Below, piece after piece: positions 44,521 through 51,826 of a stretch of 62,979 nt of DNA. Each line of letters begins with the position of its first letter. Position 1 is the stretch's first letter. Under the pieces are notes generated by a model. That model did no database searches. It was not told the origin of the DNA and saw nothing but the letters and a program-made list of their open reading frames with translations. The translations under genes were made by a program, and so were the position numbers. Origin of the DNA: JBMOLL01 sp049325415 (lineage in GTDB: Bacteria > Bacteroidota > Bacteroidia > Bacteroidales > GCA-2748055); assembly GCA_049325415.1 (NCBI GenBank), contig JBMOLL010000078.1, positions 1 through 62,979 of the forward strand, given 5' to 3'.

Positions 44521-45710
44521 CAATTATCGAATATAGCTACAGCGATTCCCTGATCACCTGTTTTGTAATCGACCGGAACCAGGTAAGCCTGTTATCCATC
44601 CCGATACCCGGGGATTTCGGACAGGAGTGCTACGACTTCTACGAACTGATCCGGAACCAGAGCTTTGTCAACGATGTCCTCCCCACCTATCAGAAATACC
44701 AGGAGCTGGCTCGAACATTCTATAAGGTACTGATGGAGCCGGTTCTGGCAAAAACCCGGAAACGGCATATTACCATCATCCCCGACGGACCGCTGGTTTA
44801 CCTGCCTTTTGAAGCTTTCCTGACCAGCGATGTGGATCCTTACTATGTGAATTACACCACCCTGCCCTACCTTATTTACAATGTGTCGATCGGTTATTCC
44901 TACTCATCGACACTGCTGTACAGTAAACGGCCCGAAACGGTCAAGCCCTTGAACCGCGTGCTTGCCTATGCCCCCAGCTACGAAAACCTCTTTAACGATA
45001 CCCTTCAGCTGGTATGGAACCGTGAAGCCAACCCCGACCGGCTGGTATCGCTGAAGGGCGTATACAAGGAAGTGAATGCCATCAGCGAGATTGTCAAATC
45101 GGATGTTTACATCGATGACAAAGCCACGGAAACCAGTTTCAAGGAAAATGCCGGGAAGTATGCCGTACTTCACCTGGCGATGCATACCATTCTGAACGAC
45201 GAGGATCCCCTGTACTCCCGGCTTGTATTTACCCGGAATTCGAAAGACACCCTGAACGATAACAATCTGTTCACCTACGAGATCTATAATATGCAGATCT
45301 CTGCTAAGATGACCGTACTGAGCAGTTGCAGCAGCGGGTTCGGAAAGATGCTGCGCGGTGAAGGATTGCTGAGCCTGGCCAGAGGCTTTATTTACGCGGG
45401 CTGTCCAAGCATTATCATGACCCTGTGGCAGGCTCCCGACAATTCGAGTCCCGAACTGATGACTTCCTTTTACCGCCATCTGAAAAGGGGTGATAATAAG
45501 ATTGAAGCACTGCGAAAGGCAAAGATCGAGTACCTGAAATCGTCGGACGGCCTGTGGGCCAACCCCTACTTCTGGTCGCCCTTTGTGGTTATCGGCGACA
45601 ATTCGCCCATATACCGGAAGATGGATTTCTTTTACTGGTCGCTGCTGATAGCCGGTTTCGGGGGTCTGGTGGTTCTTTCTGTCCTGCGCCTCCGTCGAAG
45701 GATGCATTAA
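42912..45710 (+). CDS. Exported TPR-CHAT protease with C-terminal anchor
   Basis: From MKGAKFYIKYILVLLTCISQ the protein has 932 residues. A signal peptide is followed by TPR-type helical repeats (about 30-530, for example FNIAQTYSSLLDYETAIKHY and GNIYANIKDFGEAYRYYSYN), then a CHAT caspase-like domain (about 540-895). Its predicted dyad is His 758 (HLAMHTILNDEDP) and Cys 806 (LSSCSSGFG), with ARGFIYAGCPSIIMTLWQAP. A C-terminal helix (FFYWSLLIAGFGGLVVLSVL) anchors it, so it faces the periplasm. The TPR half is AT-rich and the CHAT half GC-rich, indicating a chimeric gene. Its end overlaps the convergent sigma gene by 4 bases. CHAT proteases cleave partner proteins once their TPRs are engaged; the partner here is unknown. 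Confidence 0.88.
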   Translation: MKGAKFYIKYILVLLTCISQNNFLNGQEKTLEEQLEDANYKAYDFAVAALYDSAELYYLKTIRLKEIIYTPQDYRVGIAHFNIAQTYSSLLDYETAIKHYDIAERIFLKDSSNIGYQRMVYNNKGNIYANIKDFGEAYRYYSYNFENRKQIEKTNSEVNKQYLTNYIIILNELGKSNQIRSIIEELKTYVIDSTDNDRFRTYYLMGSSLGMIDEDEEAEQFYIKAHKLLPKVSFGYTPTIKINFLLDYANFLMKIKKYEQSQKILFQALNLSSSPKSNLILKNTGAYLTLGRIMYLKKDYEDCYEYLNNILKEIEDYLEDRKLKNHFNNFFLSHPDIVEIMHLKALTAFELYKNTKMISYLDNSLMSYSGLIDLITKQRLGMRNQESIYASGVSLANIYQEAIQVSALKYDISKEIKYLDLAFEFSERSKSFTILSEFSKIRAMQFSGLPLDIIENEKKLTDQIRAYEEMMYNESIEQNPDSSRIDNIKNKLFYLKNDYDYLLTSIEKEYPEYYNLKYNPKFITADQVKENLNTNQAIIEYSYSDSLITCFVIDRNQVSLLSIPIPGDFGQECYDFYELIRNQSFVNDVLPTYQKYQELARTFYKVLMEPVLAKTRKRHITIIPDGPLVYLPFEAFLTSDVDPYYVNYTTLPYLIYNVSIGYSYSSTLLYSKRPETVKPLNRVLAYAPSYENLFNDTLQLVWNREANPDRLVSLKGVYKEVNAISEIVKSDVYIDDKATETSFKENAGKYAVLHLAMHTILNDEDPLYSRLVFTRNSKDTLNDNNLFTYEIYNMQISAKMTVLSSCSSGFGKMLRGEGLLSLARGFIYAGCPSIIMTLWQAPDNSSPELMTSFYRHLKRGDNKIEALRKAKIEYLKSSDGLWANPYFWSPFVVIGDNSPIYRKMDFFYWSLLIAGFGGLVVLSVLRLRRRMH

Positions 45711-46291
45711 GCCTCGTCGGCCATCATCGCCCGGTACTCCTTATCCTCCTTGATCTTCTGTACAAGAAATTCCTTGCAGAAGTGCCTTCTTTTCCTGACA
45801 TAGACATCACTGCGGAAGCCCAGTTTTTCAGCTATTTCCTTGGCCTGAAGGTTGGAAGCCGTAAGGGTCAGTATCTTCTGACAGTCTTCGGGGATAAGCA
45901 GAAGGTTACGCTGGTAAATGGCCAGCCGGAGGTCCTTGTCCTGAACGGGTGTCGGTTCCTCAAATTCAATGAATTCTTCCTGCTCCCGGTTCAGCCGGGA
46001 GACATTCATCTTGCGGATGTTCCTGAGATGCTTCAGCCAGAGCAGGCGCGCCACCGAGTAAATATAGGTCCCGAAGGAACATTCCAGAACCATACCGGGC
46101 TCATCGCGAAGGGTCTTGAAGATGATGATCATGGCCTCCTGGAACATATCCTCTGCATCACCAATCGAACCGCTGTTATTTTCAATGAGTTGCCTGACCG
46201 AATTAAAGTAGTTCTTATAAATATACTGAAGAACCCGGTTGTCCCGTTTCCCAAGTCCGATTAATATTTCCTCATCAGTGAACCGTTTCAC
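45707..46291 (-). CDS. ECF-type RNA polymerase sigma factor
   Basis: A 194-residue sigma-70-family protein. Region 2 (YIYKNYFNSVRQLIENNSGS, IGDAEDMFQEAMIIIFKTL, SFGTYIYSVARLLWLKHLRN) and region 4 (PEDCQKILTLTASNLQAKEI, AEKLGFRSDVYVRKRRHFCK) are present and separated by a short linker, as in ECF factors. The start is GTG at 46291. It is convergent with the CHAT gene (4-base tail overlap). The anti-sigma-like gene lies beyond the CHAT gene on the same strand, suggesting that the CHAT gene sits inside a sigma/anti-sigma locus. Confidence 0.85.
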   Translation of the reverse strand: MKRFTDEEILIGLGKRDNRVLQYIYKNYFNSVRQLIENNSGSIGDAEDMFQEAMIIIFKTLRDEPGMVLECSFGTYIYSVARLLWLKHLRNIRKMNVSRLNREQEEFIEFEEPTPVQDKDLRLAIYQRNLLLIPEDCQKILTLTASNLQAKEIAEKLGFRSDVYVRKRRHFCKEFLVQKIKEDKEYRAMMADEA

Positions 46292-46511
46292 TTCGGGTCA
46301 GGTATTGAGAAGATCCATACAGCAATGCTGTAACAATCATTCCTTCAGTTGTTTATAAAAAATACACCAAGCCTACTACCGCCCTGATCCGGCAAAAACG
46401 CGGAATCCCCCACATCCCATAAGCACACGATAGTAAAACTCCATTTCTCAGGAAACAAATATAATTAATAACTGATACTATTTGCAGGGCAGGGTAAAAA
46501 ACAGCAACAGC

Positions 46512-47789
46512 CTACCTGGTATAGCGGAAGATCATGTCTTCGATTGCCCGGGAGCAGACCGGACAGAAAACGGCATTATTGACCCGCATCCGGCAATAAT
46601 TCACCGGCCGGTAAACACCTTTTGCGACATAACCGCCTCCCTCGAAAACACCAACCCCATCCTTGTATTCGGGGGTCAGCGGTGTGGGGACCGGCACCCC
46701 TGCCGGAACCATATTCTTCCATTTACGGGCAAAATCAACCAGGGTCGTCAGGTTGGGATTCCAGGGTTCCACATCGAGAGGAAAGTAGGATTCATAGGCT
46801 ACATCCGACTCGTAATACTCATCGCCGAGGCCGGCAAAACCATGACCAAATTCGTGTTTCAGTACGGGCTCGCTGAGTTTGTCGTCGACGGCAGCCAGGC
46901 TGTAAAAGTTATAGATACCGCCCCCGCCGTATTTCGCACTGTTCACCAGGATAAGCACATGATCGCAGGGGGCTTCGGCCGACAGTTCCGCAACCCTGAT
47001 AAAATCGTCGGTCGTCAGGTAGCGCTCACTGCCGAAGGTATAATATCTTGTATTAAGGATAGTGTTTTTCCAGATACCCTTTCCGGGAAGATCGGTGCCC
47101 GACTCCTCACTGACCGAAGCCAGGGCCCTGACATTAAAATCCTGTTTACGGGAGGCAAAAGGTTCCTCCGAAAAGATGGCATTGGTCATACGCTCCGCAT
47201 CGGCGAAGAATTTTTCCATCTCATCTGCCGTATAGCCTTCGGCCAGCATAAGGAGGTCGACCTTATGATCGGGTGCTCCGTTGATCCGGATATCCTTCAG
47301 TTCATAACCGGCGCTGCGAAAGGGTTCGATATCCCAAGAGGCCGGATCAATCTCTGCACTGAATTTCTTTTCAAATACGCCATCCGCCTTTCTGTCGCTG
47401 ATTTCCAGGATCACAGGATGAAGTGGCTGAGGGAATCTTGCCGCATAGCTAAAGGCCCTGCGGTTCACGGCTGCATCGCCCGTGGTCTGCCACTCAAAGA
47501 AAAGAGTACAGAAGGTCTGACTGTAAATTAGTTCCCCGCTGGCCTTATCGTACACACAGAATTTATGATCGCCGTAATTAAAAGGATCGATCAGCTGGTT
47601 GGGGTTGCCGCTGAAATAGGGCTCATGAAAGATCTTCCCGAGAAAATACTCCGAACTTTCGGCATTTCCGGCCATCACAAGGTTCACCCGAAGGGCTCCC
47701 GTACCAAACCATTTTGCAAAGTTCTGACCTGTAAGAAAAGGCAGGGCCAGCAACAGGATCAGGGCGGATATCAGTAAGCGTTTCATCAT
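46512..47789 (-). CDS. Secreted M64-family metallopeptidase
   Basis: A 425-residue protein with a signal peptide (LISALILLLALPFLTGQ). The N-terminal half is a beta-rich domain; the C-terminal half carries the zinc motif in VLKHEFGHGFAGLGDEYYES (HEFGH with a downstream Asp), as in IgA-peptidase M64 family enzymes. DHVLILVNSAKYGGGGIYNF precedes it, and a CPVC-type pair (VFCPVCSR) lies at the end. The family includes IgA-cleaving and other secreted endopeptidases; the substrate here cannot be read. It is divergent from the MscS gene. Confidence 0.85.
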   Translation of the reverse strand: MMKRLLISALILLLALPFLTGQNFAKWFGTGALRVNLVMAGNAESSEYFLGKIFHEPYFSGNPNQLIDPFNYGDHKFCVYDKASGELIYSQTFCTLFFEWQTTGDAAVNRRAFSYAARFPQPLHPVILEISDRKADGVFEKKFSAEIDPASWDIEPFRSAGYELKDIRINGAPDHKVDLLMLAEGYTADEMEKFFADAERMTNAIFSEEPFASRKQDFNVRALASVSEESGTDLPGKGIWKNTILNTRYYTFGSERYLTTDDFIRVAELSAEAPCDHVLILVNSAKYGGGGIYNFYSLAAVDDKLSEPVLKHEFGHGFAGLGDEYYESDVAYESYFPLDVEPWNPNLTTLVDFARKWKNMVPAGVPVPTPLTPEYKDGVGVFEGGGYVAKGVYRPVNYCRMRVNNAVFCPVCSRAIEDMIFRYTR

Positions 47790-47850
47790 TTATTCTTCAT
47801 TTTGCAGCTAATTTAATAATTTAGCAGCGGTAAAAAGAATATCAGAGCGT

Positions 47851-49113
47851 ATGATTGAACAATGGCTGGATAATTTCCGTTTTTTTCTTGAAAACCATGG
47901 TACTTCCGTTCGATTTGCTGCCGTACTGGAGAGCACCATGGTTGTGAGTCTTATTTTCCTTCTGGCATTGTTTGCCGATTATCTGACCAAAAAAATCATT
48001 ATCCAGACCATCCGGGTCCTTGTAAAAAAGACCGCTAATACCTGGGACGACATCTTTCTTCAGCGCAGGGTGTTTAACCGGCTGGCTCACATTGCCCCTG
48101 CACTGGTTGTGAATTTTACCATAAAATACCTGGTCGATGAGCCCGGCGTAATCTCGGTGATCAAAACCATCACCGAAATTTACATGATCCTCATCGGCGT
48201 ACTGGTGATCGACGCCGTGATCAACGCCCTGCACGAGATTTACCGCCAGCAGCCGGTATCCAAAGGCAGAAGTATTAAAGGCTATGTACAGATCGTCAAG
48301 ATACTGATTTACTTTGTTGCCGTTATTTTCATCATTGCCGATCTGACCGGAAAAACGCCCACCGCGCTCCTGGCCGGCCTCGGGGCAGTCGCCGCCATCG
48401 TCATGCTGGTTTTTAAAGATACCATCCTGGGTTTTGTTGCAAGTATCCAGCTTTCAGCCAATAACATGGTGAAAATCGGCGACTGGATAGAAGTCCCGAA
48501 ATACCAGGCCGACGGCACCGTGATCGATATCAGCCTGCATACGGTAAAGGTTCAGAACTGGGACAAGACCATCGTAACGGTACCCACCTATTCCCTGGTC
48601 TCCGATTCGTTTACCAACTGGATCGGGATGGAAGAATCGGGCGGCCGGAGGATTAAACGCAGCATCAGTATTGATATGCATACCGTGCGTTTCCTTGATG
48701 AAGAGATGTTCAACCGGCTGTGTAAAATCGACCTGCTGAAAGACTATCTCAATTCCATGAAGGAAGAAGTCGACAGGTTCAATGCCGAAACCGGTGCCGA
48801 CATCTCCCATCCGGTAAACGGCAGACGACTTACCAACCTGGGAACCTTCAGGATGTACCTCAGGAATTACCTTAAAAACGATCCGAAGATCCGAACCGAC
48901 ATGACCTTCCTGGTACGACACCTGCAGCCGACCGAACGTGGATTGCCCATGGAAATCTATGTGTTCACAAGAGATCAGAAATGGGCGGATTACGAAGCCG
49001 TTCAGGCCGATATTTTCGATCATGTCCTGGCTGTCGTTCCCGAATTCGGGCTGAAAGTCTTTCAGAATCCCACGGGCGAAGACTTCAGGTATCTCTCCCG
49101 TTCCGGCACCTGA
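47851..49113 (+). CDS. MscS-family mechanosensitive channel
   Basis: A 420-residue inner-membrane protein. Four hydrophobic helices (about 25-45, 70-90, 103-125 and 150-172) precede the pore helix and beta-domain: ALLAGLGAVAAIVMLVFKDT, then GFVASIQLSANNMVKIGDWI, ADGTVIDISLHTVKVQNWDK and VTVPTYSLVSDSFTNW. This is the MscS core with an additional helix pair, as in the YnaI/MscM-like subgroup. It opens on membrane tension to release solutes. The C-terminal domain is soluble. Confidence 0.9.
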   Translation: MIEQWLDNFRFFLENHGTSVRFAAVLESTMVVSLIFLLALFADYLTKKIIIQTIRVLVKKTANTWDDIFLQRRVFNRLAHIAPALVVNFTIKYLVDEPGVISVIKTITEIYMILIGVLVIDAVINALHEIYRQQPVSKGRSIKGYVQIVKILIYFVAVIFIIADLTGKTPTALLAGLGAVAAIVMLVFKDTILGFVASIQLSANNMVKIGDWIEVPKYQADGTVIDISLHTVKVQNWDKTIVTVPTYSLVSDSFTNWIGMEESGGRRIKRSISIDMHTVRFLDEEMFNRLCKIDLLKDYLNSMKEEVDRFNAETGADISHPVNGRRLTNLGTFRMYLRNYLKNDPKIRTDMTFLVRHLQPTERGLPMEIYVFTRDQKWADYEAVQADIFDHVLAVVPEFGLKVFQNPTGEDFRYLSRSGT

Positions 49114-49235
49114 ATTAATTCTTTTCTACTATAGCCTGAGCCGCCGTATGTTTTTAAAAACATCCTGAAATCCCCCCGCTCACACCTAAAGTGAAAGATA
49201 TTTTTCTATTTTTATTTCAATATTACGCTCAAACG

Positions 49236-49249
49236 CTAAAAATATTTAG
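49236..49249. promoter_or_regulatory. Possible Lrp operator palindrome
   Basis: CTAAAAATATTTAG is a near-perfect palindrome 44 bases before the Lrp/AsnC gene. Lrp-family regulators bind such AT-rich palindromes and often repress themselves, so autoregulation is possible. Confidence 0.3.
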
Positions 49250-49293
49250 AGTGTTTTATTGTATTGTTATTCAAATAGATAAAAAAATATACA

Positions 49294-49758
49294 ATGGAAG
49301 ACAACCTTCAGATTGATCAGCTGGACCGGAAGATCCTCTCCCTGATCACGGAAAATGCACGAATTCCTTACCTGGAAGTTGCCAGGGAATGCAATGTTTC
49401 AGGCGCCGCCATTCACCAGCGCATCCAGCGGCTTACGCGGATGGGGGTTATTGCCGGATCTGAGTTTGTCATCAATCCCAAGAAAATAGGCTTTCACACC
49501 TGCGCCTATGTCGGGATCTTCCTCGACAGTGCCAGTTTGTACCCCGAGGTTGTGACCAAACTGAAGGACATCCCCGAGATCACCCAGTGCCATTATATCA
49601 CGGGTAACTATTCGATATTCATAAAGGTATACACCCGGAACAATGAAGACCTGAAGCATGTGCTGGTAGACAAGGTGCAGGCGATACCGGGTGTTGAGCG
49701 TACCGAGACTTTTATTTCCCTGGAAGAAAGCTTCTCTCGTCAGATCACCCTCGAGTAG
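49294..49758 (+). CDS. Lrp/AsnC-family transcriptional regulator
   Basis: A 154-residue protein with an N-terminal winged helix (QLDRKILSLITENARIPYLE, VSGAAIHQRIQRLTRMGVIA) and a C-terminal RAM/AsnC ligand-binding domain (TCAYVGIFLDSASLYPEVVT, ITQCHYITGNYSIFIKVYTR, VERTETFISLEESFSRQITL). It probably senses an amino acid and controls nitrogen or amino-acid genes. Its stop lies 3 bases from the stop of the convergent rlmB gene. Confidence 0.92.
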   Translation: MEDNLQIDQLDRKILSLITENARIPYLEVARECNVSGAAIHQRIQRLTRMGVIAGSEFVINPKKIGFHTCAYVGIFLDSASLYPEVVTKLKDIPEITQCHYITGNYSIFIKVYTRNNEDLKHVLVDKVQAIPGVERTETFISLEESFSRQITLE

Positions 49759-49761
49759 TCC

Positions 49762-50502
49762 TCAAAGGTTTCTCTGACGAAGAGCTTCATAGATTATCAC
49801 CCCTGCAGCAACAGAGACATTGAGCGAGGCGATCTCACCATTCATGGGAATGCTCATTAATTTGTCGGCTTCACGCAGCAGCGGTTCAGATACGCCGCTG
49901 TCTTCAGCACCCATAATAATGGCGGCGGGAACGTTAAGGTCGGTATCGAAAAGGGATTCCGTTCCTTTTTCGCTGGCCGCGAAAAGTGTCAGTCCGCTAT
50001 TCCGGCAGTACCGTGCAGCTTCCGCCAGGTTGTCGTGACGGCAAACGGTAATGCGGTGAAGCGCCCCGGCGGATGTTTTTACCGCATCGGGGGTGATACG
50101 GGCCGAGCCTTTTGCAGGTATGACCAGTGCATGAACTCCCGCGCACTCCGCCGTACGGGCAATGGCTCCGAAATTGCGCACATCGCTCACCTGGTCGAGA
50201 AAGAGCAGCAAAGGCAGTTCGCCCCTTTCAAACAGCCCGGGGAGAACCTGTTCAATACGTGCATAGCTGATCCCGGAGATCCAGGCAATCACGCCCTGGT
50301 GGTTTTTTCGGGTTAATGCATTCAGCTTTTCCTCGGGCACGGGTTGCCATGGGATCCCGGCCTCACGAAGCAGGGCCATTAACTGCTGGAAATTCTCCCC
50401 CTTCGCCCCTCTCCTGATCAGGACCTTATCGGGTTCCTTACCGGCCCTGATCGCCTCCATCACAGCATGAAGGCCAAATACCATCTGATCTTTATCTGCC
50501 AA
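49762..50502 (-). CDS. rlmB: 23S rRNA Gm2251 2'-O-methyltransferase RlmB
   Basis: A 246-residue SPOUT enzyme. The N-terminal substrate-binding domain (MVFGLHAVMEAIRAGKEPDK, GVIAWISGISYARIEQVLPG) is followed by motifs 1-3 of the TrmH family (FLDQVSDVRNFGAIARTAEC, AAIIMGAEDSGVSEPLLREA, IPMNGEIASLNVSVAAGVII) with the trefoil knot. TTG at 50502 is the likely start because the seven residues it adds (ADKDQMV) match the usual N-terminus. It is the last gene of a four-gene unit and starts 11 bases after the GWxTD gene. Confidence 0.92.
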   Translation of the reverse strand: MADKDQMVFGLHAVMEAIRAGKEPDKVLIRRGAKGENFQQLMALLREAGIPWQPVPEEKLNALTRKNHQGVIAWISGISYARIEQVLPGLFERGELPLLLFLDQVSDVRNFGAIARTAECAGVHALVIPAKGSARITPDAVKTSAGALHRITVCRHDNLAEAARYCRNSGLTLFAASEKGTESLFDTDLNVPAAIIMGAEDSGVSEPLLREADKLMSIPMNGEIASLNVSVAAGVIIYEALRQRNL

Positions 50503-50513
50503 TACCTGACTTT

Positions 50514-51800
50514 TTAATCGCTTAATGTAAATACCTTTCCGCTCCTCCAGCTCTGAACAGCCTCATTCCAGACCGACCAGCTTTCCGGGGTCCTCTTCCA
50601 GATGTAATCGCTGCCGGCAAACTGCGGCTCCACTCTTTGAAACACGAGTTCGATGACCTTTCCCCGCTTTCTTGAACTGTAATACCAGTATTCGTCTGAA
50701 TTATTGATATTTACCCGGTCGGGCGGGCCAAAAAGGATCAGCATCATGCCCCGGTCGGTCTTCCAGCCCTCGCGGTCGCTCGAAAAATAAAGATTGGCAT
50801 AAAGGACACGGTTGTAATAAACCCTGATCATCTCCCGGGAACGTTCGATGCTGTTGCCGCAACTCAGCCAGAAATCGTCCACCGCCAGCTTGCGGTTGCT
50901 CTGCCTCCGGAGGTCGCGGTATTCCGTAAGGGTGGAGATGTAAAACAGCGGCTCCAGCAAATCGTCGGGGGTCTGGATATTGGGAAAGGATTTTCCGAAA
51001 TTGAAAAGCGTGATCCCTTCCGGGTGCTCGGGGCTGATCCTGAAACGATACATTCCGGTCTTTTCAAGCGAGAAAAGTGTGGTGTCGTTCAGCTGACTGA
51101 CAAGGGTAGTGTCCGGTGATTCCTTCAGCCGGTATTCGGCCAGGGAATTCAGGGGAGGCCTCGGCAGTTCAAAGTTCCGGCTGAAATAATCAATATAGAT
51201 CGTATCCTCGCTGCTGTCGTTATATTTCAGATAGAATTTCTCCGAGGGCAGGAAAAAGTTCATAAACTTCGGATACCCGGTGTAAGCCGAAACCACCTCA
51301 AAATTCTGGGCAGTATATGGCCCCGTTTTATCCACCACCACCTGGTCAAAACCCAGTGAGCCCCTTTGTTTATCGGTAAGGGTCATCTGCAGAATATACT
51401 TCTGCCCTGCCGAAAGGGGCAGCTGCAAAGAGGCCAGCCATGCCGTCCTTTCCTTCTCCCTGGCTGTGAGTTTATAGCGAACGGTGTCGGTGGCCGCCAG
51501 GGAATAGCCCGAATCGGGCACTTCGCAATAGAGTTTATACTGCAGTTCCAGTACCGCCCTCATCTCCGCATCGTTGTTAGCCTGACTGAACATCAGTTCG
51601 GCCGGATAAACCCGCATAAAAAGTGTCGACCAGTCATCCTGCTCGTGATAGACAGTAAAATCGGGGTGCAAAGAAAACCTGCTCGGGTTGTAGAGCGATG
51701 CAAGATTCAGTCCAGGTGCCGTGGTCTGTCCCATCTGCAGCGGCATACAGGCCTGAGCGACAGGCAAAAGGATAAGTATGACATACAGGAACCTTCTCAT
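50514..51800 (-). CDS. GWxTD-domain lipoprotein
   Basis: A 428-residue protein with a lipoprotein signal (LYVILILLPVAQACMPLQ, Cys about 18). The C-terminal third carries the GWxTD motif (DREGWKTDRGMMLILFGPPD) and VNINNSDEYWYYSSRKRGKV. Family members occur in Bacteroidota and Acidobacteria and have no proven role, though the domain resembles the extracellular parts of envelope assembly proteins. The middle part is beta-rich. It is co-transcribed with an ABC-F gene (26 bases upstream) and rlmB. Confidence 0.85.
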   Translation of the reverse strand: MRRFLYVILILLPVAQACMPLQMGQTTAPGLNLASLYNPSRFSLHPDFTVYHEQDDWSTLFMRVYPAELMFSQANNDAEMRAVLELQYKLYCEVPDSGYSLAATDTVRYKLTAREKERTAWLASLQLPLSAGQKYILQMTLTDKQRGSLGFDQVVVDKTGPYTAQNFEVVSAYTGYPKFMNFFLPSEKFYLKYNDSSEDTIYIDYFSRNFELPRPPLNSLAEYRLKESPDTTLVSQLNDTTLFSLEKTGMYRFRISPEHPEGITLFNFGKSFPNIQTPDDLLEPLFYISTLTEYRDLRRQSNRKLAVDDFWLSCGNSIERSREMIRVYYNRVLYANLYFSSDREGWKTDRGMMLILFGPPDRVNINNSDEYWYYSSRKRGKVIELVFQRVEPQFAGSDYIWKRTPESWSVWNEAVQSWRSGKVFTLSD

Positions 51801-51826
51801 AGCCGTTCTTGAACCGTCTAAGTTAA

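Noticed and set aside
46482..47531. Plus-strand open frame of 349 codons
   Set aside because: It is antisense to the M64 protease with a signal peptide and an HEFGH zinc site.
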